A stretch of DNA of 64,000 nt, from NCBI GenBank assembly GCA_963726765.1, contig CAVSDH010000010.1, forward strand, positions 1 through 64,000, read 5' to 3'. Below the pieces are notes generated by a model. That model was not told the DNA's origin. It was given only the letters and a program-made list of their open reading frames with translations, and did no database searches. The position numbers were made by a program, and so were the translations under genes. Every line of letters begins with the position of its first letter. Position 1 is the first letter of the stretch. The stretch is from CAIWHR01 sp963726765 (GTDB taxonomy: Bacteria; Pseudomonadota; Gammaproteobacteria; Burkholderiales; Casimicrobiaceae). Of this stretch, positions 22,226 through 31,702 are shown in pieces.

Positions 22226-23689
22226 TTACGGGCTGATCAGCTTCGTCGCGTGGTGCGGGAAGGACGCGGCGAACGTCGACAGGTACGTCTTGCCGCTGAC
22301 GACGATCGCGTCGTTCTGGAACGTCTGCGCGGCAAAGCCGACGACAGGCAGGCCGAAGTACGTCGCCACCGTCGCAGCGCCCGCACCGCCGTTGACCAGG
22401 TCGATGAGGACCGTCGACGCGGCCGGCGAAATCGAGCACGTGCTCGACAGGATTGAGCCACGCCGTTCCAGCCGAGCGTCGACCAGCCGTTGGTGTACGG
22501 CGTGCTGATCGTGTTGTGGTTGGCCGAGCCGAACACGTTGCTCGACGTCGTGCCGCCGCCCGTCGACGCGAAGCCGATGCTCTGCGCTTCCCAGCACAGC
22601 TGCGGTCCGGAAGCCGGTCCGGGCTGCGGCGAGAAGTCGGTGTTGGTGATGATCTGCGGCGAGCCTTCTTCGCGGTTGAACACGACGCCGTAGAAGTTTT
22701 CGCACGCGCCGGTGTGGCCCTTCTTGTCGTACACCGCGGTGAACGGCGCAATGGCCGTCGCTCGCGTTGACGTAGTTGAACTTGGTCGCGAGCGTGACGA
22801 TCCACGAGGTCTGGGACTTCGACCCGATGTCGAGCACGTATTCGTTGGTGACCGCATTCGCCATCAGAACGGCCGTGACCGCGTCGAAGCCGGCGCCGCC
22901 GGCGGATCCCGTCCAGTCGGTCTGGTACAGGAACTGCCCGGCAATCGTGTTGCTGACCGGGTCGGCGTTGGCGTAGTCCGGCGACGTGGAGCCGGTGTCG
23001 AAATAGGCCGCGGTCGTCGAGAAGTTGGCGAGCGCCGTGGCGGGCTGCGAGAACATGCCGCCGCCGGCCGGGCTCAGGATCGTCAGGCCGCCGAACAGGC
23101 CGCCCTGCGGAATCAGCGCCTCCGACGAAGCCGTCGCGTCGGTGACCTTCGTGCAGTCCTTCGGCACGCCGGCCGACGGTGCTTCGAATTGACGGCGGTG
23201 ACGCTGGTGGCAGCGTAGGTCGCCATTTCGAAGACTTCGAAATAGCCTTCCGACGTGCGCGTCACGCCGTTGTCGCCCGCTTCGAGCGCCAGCGTGCGGA
23301 AGTCGACGCCGCCGGCGGGGAACGCCGGGATCGTGCAGCTCGTGTCGGCGGTGACGATGTGGCCGCCGCCCGTCAGCTGTCGGGGTGATGCCCGCGGTCC
23401 AGACGTCGAACGGCGACAGGAAGACGTTGAAGTCAAGCACTTCGGCGCTGTTCTTGCCTTCGCGGAAGCGGACCTTGACGGCCTTGGTGCTGCCGGTCGT
23501 GTTGACCACCGACATCAGCGTGTTGAACGAGTTGCCGTTGACGTCTTTGTTGACCGTGTAGTACGGGTAGATCAGCACATTGCCGAGCCCGTCGGCGCTG
23601 ACGTTCACCGCTTGCGCGACGCCCGCGGATCCCAGCACGCCCGCCGCGGCGAGCGCGACGCACAGCGACTTTTTGTTGAACGTGTCCAT
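22226..23689 (-). CDS. Predicted surface/secreted protein of unknown function, frame-interrupted
   Basis: About 487 codons. MDTFNKKSLCVALAAAG begins a clear signal peptide, with cleavage after AQA at about residue 28. The mature start (VNVSADGLGNVLIYPYYTVN) and segments such as VVNTTGSTKAVKVRFREGKN, EVLDFNVFLSPFDVWTAGI and TRTSEGYFEVFEMATY belong to a proteobacterial family I recall only as hypothetical or surface proteins. The frame switches near 23380, 23190, 22757 and 22450, yet conserved text continues, implying indel errors. It has its own promoter, GAGGAG ribosome site (23702-23707) and terminator, so is probably abundantly expressed. Secretion by the neighbouring type II system is possible but unproven. 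Confidence 0.7.
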   Translation of the reverse strand: MDTFNKKSLCVALAAAGVLGSAGVAQAVNVSADGLGNVLIYPYYTVNKDVNGNSFNTLMSVVNTTGSTKAVKVRFREGKNSAEVLDFNVFLSPFDVWTAGITPTADGRRPHRHRRHELHDPGVPRRRRRLPHAGARSGRQRRDAHVGRLFRSLRNGDLRCHQRHRRQFEAPSAGVPKDCTKVTDATASSEALIPQGGLFGGLTILSPAGGGMFSQPATALANFSTTAAYFDTGSTSPDYANADPVSNTIAGQFLYQTDWTGSAGGAGFDAVTAVLMANAVTNEYVLDIGSKSQTSWIVTLATKFNYVNASDGHCAVHRGVRQEGPHRRVRKLLRRRVQPRRRLAADHHQHRLLAAARTGFRTAAVLGSAEHRLRVDGRRHDVEQRVRLGQPQHDQHAVHQRLVDARLERRGSILSSTCSISPAASTVLIDLVNGGAGAATVATYFGLPVVGFAAQTFQNDAIVVSGKTYLSTFAASFPHHATKLISP

Positions 23690-23757
23690 AGTTTTGCCTG
23701 ACTCCTCTACGATGCTGTTGAAAGTGATCACTTCGAAACCAACAACGGGCCGATGTT

Positions 23758-23786
23758 ATTACATCTTTGCTCGCTTTTGCAATCAA
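23758..23786 (-). promoter_or_regulatory. Sigma-70 promoter of the surface protein gene
   Basis: On the minus strand TTGATT (23781-23786) and TGTAAT (23758-23763) are separated by exactly 17 bp, in a locally A/T-rich patch unusual for this window. The start codon is about 70 nt downstream with a good GAGGAG site. Confidence 0.6.
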
Positions 23787-23835
23787 ATCGGCCCAATTCC
23801 GCTCCCCTGCTTGTGGACTTCCTGCAACAGATCCC

Positions 23836-24306
23836 TCATCCGCGAAACACGAACCACGCCTGACCCTGGTCGATGATCCAATCCTCGTCCAGCGGGGTGA
23901 CGATTCCCCGGGCCTTGCCCGGCGGGAAATCGTAGGTCACCTTGAGCTGGACCTTGCATGTCTCCGCCGCGCATTCGACTTTCTCGACGGTCGCCGCCTT
24001 GTACTGGATGGCCCCTATCACCAGCTTGTAGCCGCCCACCGACGTCGACTGGCGGGAAGCGGGGCTGAAATACGCGTAGGCCCCGTCGAAATCCCGCTTG
24101 ATCAGTGCCTGCCACTTTGCGTTCGCACGCTCGGCAACCACCTTTTCCTTCATCGCGGCGGGCGAACCGGGCGCCAATCCTCCGCCCGTGGTCGCGCACC
24201 CCGCCATCGTCAATGCCGCAACGGCGCAGAGTACCGATGCCCGCCGTTGCGCCGTTCTTTGCGCCGGCGCATTCGCGCGCAGCGTTGAAATATTCCGCTC
24301 ACCCAT
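23836..24306 (-). CDS. Small lipoprotein of unknown function
   Basis: About 156 residues from the ATG at 24306. The lipobox LTMAGC at about residues 31-36 predicts lipidation of the cysteine. The mature part begins with a Gly/Ala-rich linker, then a small alpha+beta domain with KRDFDGAYAYFSPASRQ, reminiscent of NTF2-like folds (inference). It lies 254 nt downstream of gspD on the same strand and could be an accessory to the secretion system. The ORF is open upstream to 24489, but the chosen start gives a normal signal peptide. Confidence 0.6.
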   Translation of the reverse strand: MGERNISTLRANAPAQRTAQRRASVLCAVAALTMAGCATTGGGLAPGSPAAMKEKVVAERANAKWQALIKRDFDGAYAYFSPASRQSTSVGGYKLVIGAIQYKAATVEKVECAAETCKVQLKVTYDFPPGKARGIVTPLDEDWIIDQGQAWFVFRG

Positions 24307-24559
24307 CCGGACTGCCCCTGCATTCGACTCGAGCGCCATAGTGCGTGTGATCCAGGACCGCCAACAACCCAACCCGTCACTCCATGGCGCAGCAATCCTC
24401 GAGTCAAGCCTATCCAATGCAATCCGCATCGTCAATGAGCTTTTTCCGGTTATGACGTGCTCAAATTTTTCGTTGCTCGACTGCAACACGGATTTGTCGG
24501 GTTATGGAGACGTTATCCTGTCGTCATTCGGCGACGCCGATTTGAAATGCCTTTGTGTT

Positions 24560-26891
24560 TCATTGCTTTGCCGGGGCCGCCGGCGTCAGAGCTCGCTTGA
24601 AGACATCGAACGTATCGTCGACTTTCTCCATGCGGCGGCGAAGGTCGTCGACGACGGCCTTGAGGTCGATTTCGCTCTCCACCACCCGCGGCGTGATGAA
24701 CATCACGAGCTCGGTGCGGTTGTTCTTCAGTTCCTGGGAACCGAAGAGCCCGCCGATGATGGGTATGCGCGACAGGAGCGGCAGCCCCGACGACGTGTTG
24801 CCCTTCGACTCGCCGATGAGCCCGCCCATCACCATCGTCTGCCCCGACTGCACGTTCACCATCGTCTGCACCGACCGGGTGTTGATCGGCGGCGCGTCGC
24901 AGGGGTTCACCGTCGTCCCCGGATCGCTCACCTCGGCCTGCACGTCGAGCGTGACGAGGCCGCCCTTGTTGATGTGCGGCGTCACCTGCAGCAGCACGCC
25001 GGTGTCGATGTATTGCGACGTCGTGGTCACCACGTTCGTGGTGCTGCCCACGATGCTCTGCTGGCAGATCGGGATCTTGTCGCCCGCCTTGATCGTCGCC
25101 TTCTGGTTGTCGAGCGCGGCGAGATGCGGGTTGGCGACGACCTTGGTGTCGCCGTATTTGTCGAGCAGGTGCAGCGCCGCCTGCACGCCGCCCGGGAAAT
25201 TCGCGTTGTTGATGATGTAGTAGAAGCCCTGGGCGAGTGCGAGACCCGGATTCACCGCTGCGGTGGCCGCGCCGGCGACCGCCGCTGCCAGCGGGACGGC
25301 GGGATTGAACGGGTCGGACCGGGTCAGATTGCCGCCCGAGCCGCGTCCCGACGGTGCTCCGCCCTTGAACAGCCACTCGACGCCGAACTGGAGGTCGTCG
25401 GTCAGCGAGACCGATGCGATGGTGACCTCGATCGCCACCTGCCGCGGCGGGACGTCGAGCTTCTTCAGCGCCGCCTCGATGACGCGGTATTCCTGCGCCG
25501 TGGCGACGAACAGCAGCGTGTTGTTGTCCTTGTCGGCGACGACCTGGATGTTGCGGACGACGCCGAGGCCCTCGGCGCCGGGCGCGCCCGGCCGCGCTCC
25601 GGCACCCGTGCCGCCTGCCCCTCCCGCCGTGCCGGGCTGGTTCTGCGGCTGGGCCGGCTGCGTGTTGACGGTGATCGTCGGCTGCATGATGGTCGGCTGC
25701 GGCTGGAACGTCGGCGCGTTCACGATCGTCCCGGCGGGCGTGCCCGGAGCGAGCGTCGGCGGGGGAGTCGCCGCGGCGGGCGCCGCGCGTCCGGTGAACG
25801 CCTGCGTGAGGAGCGGGCCCAGCTTCTCCGCGCGCTGGTTCTGGAGGTTGTAGACGAAAAAGCTCGGGCCGTCGCCGGTGCCCGCCTGGTCGAGGCGCGC
25901 GATCCATTTCTTGGCCTCTTCGAGATAGGCGGGCTGCGGCGTGATGATGAGCAGCGCGTTGATGCGCTCGATCGGGATGATGCGCAGGATCCCGGAAAGC
26001 GGGCTCGTCGCACGGTCGCCGACCGCCTTCTCGAGCTCCTGGCTGACCGCCTTGACGTCGGCGTACTGCAGCGTGAACACGCCCACCGACATGCCGGCCA
26101 TCCAGTCGATGTCGAACATGTCGATGGTGTCGAGGAGGTGCCTCAGCTCCTGCTCGGTGCCGGACAGCACGAGCATGTTGCGCAGCTCGTCGGGGCGCAC
26201 CGCGCTCGCGTCCTTCGCGAACGGCTCCAGGATGCGCACCATTTCGCGCACGCCGACGTAGCGGAGCGGCACGATCTGCACGGAGAAGCCCGGCGACAGC
26301 GCGCGCTGCGAATTGCCGAGCTGCGGCGTGACGTTGCCGCGCACGAGGTTCGCCTGCGGCAGGATCCGGTACATGCCGGCGTCCTTCACCATTCCCGCGC
26401 CGTTCATCCGCAGCAGCATCTCGAGCGTCGCCGGCAGCGCCTCCCGCGCGATGCCGGTGGTCGTGCGCAGCGTCACCGTTCCGCCGACCGAAGCGTCGAT
26501 GGTGTACGCCTCGCCCAGCGTGTCGCCGAGGATGCTCCGGACGACCTCGCGCAGGTCCGCGCCTTCGAAGTTCAGCACGACCCGGTTGCCGGTCGCCTGC
26601 ACGGCCGGGCCCGGCGGGAGCGCCCCGCCTTGCTGCTGGCCCTTCACGAGCACGCCCGTGCCCTTGAACATGCGCGCCTTGTCTTCCGCCGTCGGCAACC
26701 CCGGCTGCAGCGCGCGCTCGGCGGCGTCCGCGAGCGCCGGCGAGCTGACGTTCACCGTGGGCCGCAAGGGGGACGTGCGCTGCATGGCTCACTCCGGTGC
26801 CCGCGGAATCGTCCGTGGGCGTGGCACACGCACCCGCGAGCACCGCAACCGCCAATGCGGCGGCCGTCGAAGGAAGGACTCGTGTTCTCAT
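24560..26891 (-). CDS. gspD: Type II secretion secretin GspD, apparent lipoprotein, frame-interrupted
   Basis: About 777 codons. The first 26 residues give a lipoprotein signal (VAVLAGAC), then the frame changes near 26790. The remaining 741 residues read GspD: an N0-like domain (VVLNFEGADLREVVRSILG), N1-N3 repeats (VPLRYVGVREMVRILEPF, RINALLIITPQPAYLEEAK), a Gly/Pro/Gln-rich linker and the secretin domain (VVANPHLAALDNQKATIKAG, TELVMFITPRVV). It forms the outer-membrane pore for folded exoproteins. It is the last core gene of the gsp operon, 67 nt after gspC. An alternative start at the internal ATG (26785) would remove the signal sequence, so the frameshift reading is preferred. Confidence 0.92.
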
Positions 26892-26958
26892 TATGTTTTC
26901 CATTGCGTGAAACAGCGGACTCTGCGGACGCTCGTGGCGGCATTGTGTGGCGAGGCGG

Positions 26959-27774
26959 TCACTTGGTCACCCCCCGGTTCCGATACTGCTGGTCCATCTG
27001 CCCCCAGCGCGGATCGGCCGCCGCGGCGCCCGCTGCCGGGGCCGTCGGCGTCGCCGCGGCGGGGCCGCGCGCGGGTGCCGGCGGCGTTGCGGCGGGCGGC
27101 GTCGCCTGCTGCTGCACGGCCGACTGCGCCGCGCGCGCCGCGCGCCGCCGTTCGGCCAGCGACGAGCCTTCGGCGTTGCCGGGAGCCGGGGCAGCGGCGT
27201 CCGCGGCGACCGCCTGCATTGCCGTAGTTGGGGGAACCGCGGCCGGCGTGGCGGCTTGCGCGGTCGGCCGCGGGTTGGTGGCGACCCGCAGAACGAGCTC
27301 CTCCGATTCGTCGCCGAGCGCGAGCCGGACCCGGTCGGGCTTGACGTCGGCGACGAGCAGCCCGTTGATGGTCTCGCCCTGTATCACGCGCCGCGACTTG
27401 CCGCCGGTGGTTTCGCGCAGGAAGGCCGTGTTCTTGTCTCCGATGACCATCGTCCCGGTGAGCGCGAACTGCCCGCGCTGCATCCGTTGCTTCGCGGCGT
27501 CGGCCGCGAGGACCGGGGCGGGCCGGCGAGTCGGATTGAAAAGCGTCCGCTGCACCGTCTCCTGCCGCGCCGCGGTTCCCCCGGCGATCGCGTACTCCGG
27601 AAGCAGCGACGTGACGACGGGCCGCGGAGGAACCGGCTCCTCGGCCGGCGGCACCCTGCGGAACGCGCGGCCGAAATCGGTTTCCCAGGCCACGAGGGCG
27701 AGCGCGACCAGCAGCGGAACGACCCACCACAGGGCGGCACGGGCGCGAATCGCGATGTCGTTCATCTCGGGCAT
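26959..27774 (-). CDS. gspC: GspC-like inner-membrane type II secretion protein
   Basis: 271 residues. One transmembrane segment lies at about 12-30 (LWWVVPLLVALALVAW). A homology-region domain at about 90-165 (FALTGTMVIGDKNTAFLRE, VIQGETINGLLVADVKPDRV, LGDESEELVLRVA) is like GspC/PulC HR domains that contact the secretin. The long C-terminus is Ala/Pro/Gln-rich with no clear PDZ. ATG at 27774 has AGGGA upstream and follows the gspM stop by 8 nt. In many betaproteobacterial operons the gene in this slot is labelled gspN or gspC; the HR domain favours the GspC role. Confidence 0.75.
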   Translation of the reverse strand: MPEMNDIAIRARAALWWVVPLLVALALVAWETDFGRAFRRVPPAEEPVPPRPVVTSLLPEYAIAGGTAARQETVQRTLFNPTRRPAPVLAADAAKQRMQRGQFALTGTMVIGDKNTAFLRETTGGKSRRVIQGETINGLLVADVKPDRVRLALGDESEELVLRVATNPRPTAQAATPAAVPPTTAMQAVAADAAAPAPGNAEGSSLAERRRAARAAQSAVQQQATPPAATPPAPARGPAAATPTAPAAGAAAADPRWGQMDQQYRNRGVTK

Positions 27775-27782
27775 TCCCTGCG

Positions 27783-28379
27783 CTACTTCTTCGCCGGCTC
27801 GCTGAAATCGAAGGCGACGACGTCCATCTGCACGTTGATCTCGGGCTCCTGCCCGGGACCGGGGCGGAATCCGCGGAACGCATTCAGCGGCCGCAGCGTC
27901 AGATTCTCGATGACGAGATAGGGCTGCTGCGTCTCCAGCGCGTAGAGAATCTTCTGCAGGTTGGGCGTCGTCGCGAAGAACTGGACGTTGAGGCCGATCT
28001 GCCGGTAGCGGCCGTCGTCCCTCGGCGCCTGGTTCTGGCTGATCGTGATGCGGCCGCCGTTGCCCTCGACCGCGGCCCGCACGAATTCCTGCAGCTCGGC
28101 GCCTGCGAGGTTCGCCGCGGTGTTCTTGAGGAAGAAGCGGCGGGAGTCCTTCGCCTGCATGACGTCGAGCGCCTTGCGATACTCGGGCGCCTGCGCGGCC
28201 ACGCGGCGGTAAGTCTCGAGGCGATCCGTCATCGACGCGATGGCGTTGTTGTAGTGCGCGTGCAGCAGCACGAACGGCAGCAGCAGCAGCGAAAGCACGA
28301 CCACGACGCCGACCGCCAGCAAGGCGATCGCCAGGGTGCGCTGCTGCGCGGCGGGAAGCTTGGCGATGACCGCGTTCAT
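27783..28379 (-). CDS. gspM: Type II secretion protein GspM
   Basis: 198 residues. One transmembrane helix at about 15-42 is followed by a coiled-coil-like stretch and a periplasmic ferredoxin-like domain (GRITISQNQAP, ALETQQPYLVIENLTLRPL). It pairs with GspL in the inner-membrane platform. The ATG overlaps the gspL stop by ATGA. The 5' context is open in frame with the previous ORF, but the overlap fixes the start. Confidence 0.85.
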   Translation of the reverse strand: MNAVIAKLPAAQQRTLAIALLAVGVVVVLSLLLLPFVLLHAHYNNAIASMTDRLETYRRVAAQAPEYRKALDVMQAKDSRRFFLKNTAANLAGAELQEFVRAAVEGNGGRITISQNQAPRDDGRYRQIGLNVQFFATTPNLQKILYALETQQPYLVIENLTLRPLNAFRGFRPGPGQEPEINVQMDVVAFDFSEPAKK

Positions 28380-29986
28380 CGCTGACGACTCCCGCGGATA
28401 CGCGATGGCTGTGCGGGGACTGCGGGGTGGCGGGGCGACCGCCGGGGCAGCGACCGCCGGCGGCAGGGCCGGCGGAGCCGCCGCGGCGCCGGCGCATCCG
28501 AGGACTCGGGCACCGGCGCTTCCTTGGCATCCGCCGCGGCTGGCGGCGCCGCCGCCTGGGGCGCCGGCGAGGTGATCGGCGCAGGCAGCGTGCCGCCGGC
28601 GGGCGCGACCGCACCGGGCGCGGCGGCGGGAGGAGCGGGAGGAGCCGGAGGCGCGGCCGGCGCACTGGCCGGTGCGGACGTTGCCGCCGCCGGGGCGCCG
28701 GGCACAATCACGGGCGCGGAGGCGGCCTCCGGAGCGGGCGCCGGGGTCGCAGGCGCCGCCGCGTCGGTCGGGGTGCTCGCGAGCAGCAGCGGTTCCGGGC
28801 GCGGCGTCGGAGAGAGCTGCGCGCCGAGGTCGAAGATTTCGCCGGGTCCGGGCTGGATCTTGGTCGTCGGGGATCGCGGCGCGGCCTCCACGAACACCTT
28901 CGATTCCTCGAGCAGCGAGACGAGCCGACCGGCATTGGCGCTCTCGCCGCGCAGCAGCAGCTCGCGCCGCGGCTCCTTGCCCTTCGTCGTCTTGACCTCG
29001 AGCTGAGTGATCCAGGTGTCGTCCGGCAGAAGCTTCGTCACGTCCTCCAGCACCTGCACCTGGCTCGGGAATCCGTACTTCCTGCCGAGCACGTAGTTGT
29101 AGTTCTCCGTCATCGTCTCGAGTTGCTGGCGAAGCGCGCTCGCGGCGTCGGCCTGCACGCGCATCTGATCCGTGACCTGAATCAGCGCGATGACGTAACC
29201 GCGCTTTTGCCAGATGGGCAGCACGATCGCCACCGCCACGACGACCGCGAGCGCGGCCAGCGGCGCCCAGAGGCGCCAGCGGCGCCACCACGGAAGCGCG
29301 GGGCGTTCGGCGGGAGGCAGCAGATTGAGGCGCGAGCCGCCGGCGAGCGCGGGCCCCGCGCCGCCCACGGCGTCCGGCGTCACGGCCACGACCATCGCTC
29401 CCCAGCTCTCGGCGCGCCGCCGCGCGTCGGCTACCGTGCCGCGAAGGGCCGCGGCCCAGTCGACGCGGATCTCGCCCTTCCGCGCGTCGCGCCCGACGAT
29501 CGCGGTGTCGAAATAGAGCTCGTCCGGCTTGAACGGCGTGTGGCGATCGAGGTCGTAGGCAAGGGTCTGGGTCAGGTCCTGCTCGACCGCGGCCGGAAGC
29601 CGGATCTCCTTGCGCAGCACCTGTCCCGCCGGCAGCGAAACGACGACCTTCGCGACCGCGGGGCCCGCGCCGTGCACGACCTTGGGCAGGGCGCCGATCA
29701 CCGCGCGTCCCGCCGTCTGGACAGCGGCCGGATCGCCCGCGAGCGGAATGGGCGCCGACGCCTCGTAGGCCAGCGTGCCGTTGCCGTTGCGCGGCATCCA
29801 CAGCACGGCGGCGTCCTGCGCAAACGCAAGGACGGGCCGCATCGTCCTCCGCCTGAACGCAGCGCGCGGCGCCGCCGGAATCAGCGGGACGAGCTGGCCT
29901 GTCCACCAGCCCCAGAACGCGGGCAGGCCCATGCGGTGCGCGGCATCGCGCAACCGTTGCCGGAAGTCAGCGGAAAGTTTGGCCAT
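28376..29986 (-). CDS. gspL: Type II secretion protein GspL (PilM/PilN-like) with Ala/Pro-rich C-terminal tail
   Basis: 536 residues. A cytoplasmic actin-like part runs to about 235 (VVSLPAGQVLRKEIRLPAA, QTLAYDLDRHTPFKPDELYF). A transmembrane helix lies at about 243-262, then a coiled-coil and a PilN-like periplasmic domain (ALRQQLETMTENYNYVLG, LLPDDTWITQLEVKTT). From about residue 395 the sequence becomes an unusual Ala/Pro-rich tail of about 140 residues ending in a basic segment. GspL recruits the GspE ATPase to the membrane. The start overlaps gspK by 20 nt. Confidence 0.87.
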   Translation of the reverse strand: MAKLSADFRQRLRDAAHRMGLPAFWGWWTGQLVPLIPAAPRAAFRRRTMRPVLAFAQDAAVLWMPRNGNGTLAYEASAPIPLAGDPAAVQTAGRAVIGALPKVVHGAGPAVAKVVVSLPAGQVLRKEIRLPAAVEQDLTQTLAYDLDRHTPFKPDELYFDTAIVGRDARKGEIRVDWAAALRGTVADARRRAESWGAMVVAVTPDAVGGAGPALAGGSRLNLLPPAERPALPWWRRWRLWAPLAALAVVVAVAIVLPIWQKRGYVIALIQVTDQMRVQADAASALRQQLETMTENYNYVLGRKYGFPSQVQVLEDVTKLLPDDTWITQLEVKTTKGKEPRRELLLRGESANAGRLVSLLEESKVFVEAAPRSPTTKIQPGPGEIFDLGAQLSPTPRPEPLLLASTPTDAAAPATPAPAPEAASAPVIVPGAPAAATSAPASAPAAPPAPPAPPAAAPGAVAPAGGTLPAPITSPAPQAAAPPAAADAKEAPVPESSDAPAPRRLRRPCRRRSLPRRSPRHPAVPAQPSRIRGSRQR

Positions 29987-31022
29987 TGCTTTTCTCTGTC
30001 GCCGTGCGGGCTTCGGCGTCCGAAGCCGGCGGCGGGGGCGTGCGCGCGCCTTCCTGCCAAAGGAGGGCGATCACGGGCCGCCGGGGATCCGCCGACGGGC
30101 GCAGTACCGCGTCGCGGACGAAGGTTACACCATCGGGCATCGTCGCTTCTGCGCGGATGCGCCAGACCTGCACCGCGCCGGTAGCAAGACCCTGCGCCTG
30201 CGGCAGCCCGGGCACCGGAAGCTTGGCCGCGAGCGCCTCCTTGCGCTGGGCGATGAAGGCGTCGACGACTTCGGGCGTCATGTTCGGAATGGCGAGAAGC
30301 ACGTCGCGCGTGGCGGTCGCGGGATTGACGCCCGGTTGCCGCGAGTAGATCGTGAGGCTGTCCGCAAGGCGGGCGACGAGCCCCGGCGTGACGCCAAGCA
30401 CGCGCGCGAGTTCGCCCACGGAATCGAACGGCGCGTTCGCCGGCTTGTACGATCGACCGGCCGCGCGATAGTCGGCCTCCTCCGCTCCGTTGGGCCGCTT
30501 CAGGTCGTCGGCGTCGCGCCAGTCGAGGATCGCGTCGAGGACGTTCCCGGCGGCCATCGGATCGAGTCCGCCGACGTTCTGCAGCAGGCCCTTCAGCAGC
30601 GGGTCGCTCGCCGTGTTGAGGTCGATGCGCGCGGACTCGTCGACCGCCCAGGTCGTGAGCTTGATCCCGTCCTCGGTCCACGTCTGCGGCGTGCCGTCGG
30701 CATTCCAGACGTCCGCCAGGTTCCGCGGACGCGAGAGCTCGAACGCCGTGCGCTCGACGGCGCCGTCGGCGGCAGCGCGCGCCTGCGCCAGCGAAATGGC
30801 GTTGCGCGCGGCGATCGCCTCGCCGTGCATGCTGAACGCGAAGCCGCTCGCGATGACCGTCAGCAGAACGGTGAGCCACAGGACCGCGATGAGGGCGATG
30901 CCGCGCTCGGAAGCGGGAGCGCGGCGGCAGCGGTCCGATGGACGCGACGACGCGGCCCGTCGCGCGGCGCTCCGGGAAACCGGGCCGTGCAGCGACAGAC
31001 GCGGTTTGCGCGCGGGTCGCAT
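29967..31022 (-). CDS. gspK: Type II secretion minor pseudopilin GspK
   Basis: 351 residues. A class III prepilin leader ends at RGIALIAVLWLTVLLTVIA (about residues 40-58; GspK lacks the Glu5 of the other pseudopilins, as usual). The large globular insert has SARIDLNTASDPLLKGLL and FDSVGELARVLGVTPGL helix-hairpin-like segments typical of GspK. It caps the pseudopilus tip with GspI and GspJ. The ATG overlaps the gspJ stop (TGATG). Confidence 0.92.
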   Translation of the reverse strand: MRPARKPRLSLHGPVSRSAARRAASSRPSDRCRRAPASERGIALIAVLWLTVLLTVIASGFAFSMHGEAIAARNAISLAQARAAADGAVERTAFELSRPRNLADVWNADGTPQTWTEDGIKLTTWAVDESARIDLNTASDPLLKGLLQNVGGLDPMAAGNVLDAILDWRDADDLKRPNGAEEADYRAAGRSYKPANAPFDSVGELARVLGVTPGLVARLADSLTIYSRQPGVNPATATRDVLLAIPNMTPEVVDAFIAQRKEALAAKLPVPGLPQAQGLATGAVQVWRIRAEATMPDGVTFVRDAVLRPSADPRRPVIALLWQEGARTPPPPASDAEARTATEKSNGQTFR

Positions 31023-31702
31023 CAGGTGGTCCCCACGCAGCGGTTGCGCACCGGGTCGTAGGCCGCGCACGCGGACTCCGGCGCGCGCCGCGGCTCGACG
31101 ACGAGCGTCGGCCACGGCATCCCCTTCAACGGCTTCACGTCGATGCGCATCAGCAGCGGCAGCCGCTGCCGGTCGTCCCAGCGATCGCGCCACGTCGGCG
31201 CATCGGCGTCGGCCGCGTTCGCGTCACGTCCGTAATAGGAAACGTGCAGCTCGCCGATGCCGTCGGCGAGCACCGAACGCTCGGCGCCGGCGAACTCGGG
31301 ATTCTGCGTCGCCGTGGGATCCGGAATCGTCCGCTCCAGGACGAGCTGCGACTTGTCGCCGTCGCGCGCGACGGCGAGCCGGAAGAAGTAGGCGCCGCCT
31401 TCCTGCACGCGCGGCGGCAGCGCGGCCGCGTATCGAACTTCGTCGCGCTCGCCCGCGAACATCAGCGGAAGCTCCGCCGCCTTCTTCACCCGCAGCGGCA
31501 GCTCGGCCTCGATCTGCTCGCGCAGGAACGCCTGGGTGAGGCGCATCGACGAAACGTCGGCTGCCTTCGCCTCGCCGCCTTCCCAGCTGCGCGACGCGAG
31601 CGACAGCGAACCGAACATCAGGGAAGCGATCAGCGCAAGCAGCACGAGCGCGATGACGAGCTCGATCAGCGTGAAGCCCGCGGCGGCGCGAGGGCGGCTC
31701 AT
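31022..31702 (-). CDS. gspJ: Type II secretion minor pseudopilin GspJ
   Basis: 226 residues. The prepilin cleavage site and hydrophobic helix are in AAGFTLIELVIALVLLALIA (about residues 7-26), with Glu5 present. The globular C-terminal domain includes LTQAFLREQIEAELPL and ends with a Cys pair (CAAYDPVRNRC). The ATG at 31700-31702 overlaps the presumed gspI stop by ATGA. As the sequence stands, gspI reads through into gspJ; see gspI. Confidence 0.9.
   Translation of the reverse strand: MSRPRAAAGFTLIELVIALVLLALIASLMFGSLSLASRSWEGGEAKAADVSSMRLTQAFLREQIEAELPLRVKKAAELPLMFAGERDEVRYAAALPPRVQEGGAYFFRLAVARDGDKSQLVLERTIPDPTATQNPEFAGAERSVLADGIGELHVSYYGRDANAADADAPTWRDRWDDRQRLPLLMRIDVKPLKGMPWPTLVVEPRRAPESACAAYDPVRNRCVGTT

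Noticed and set aside
24098..27805. Plus-strand ORF of 1,235 codons across gspD and gspC
   Set aside because: It is antisense to clear secretin and GspC genes, has extreme Arg/His/Asp composition and no recognisable domain. It is a typical shadow ORF of GC-rich codon usage.
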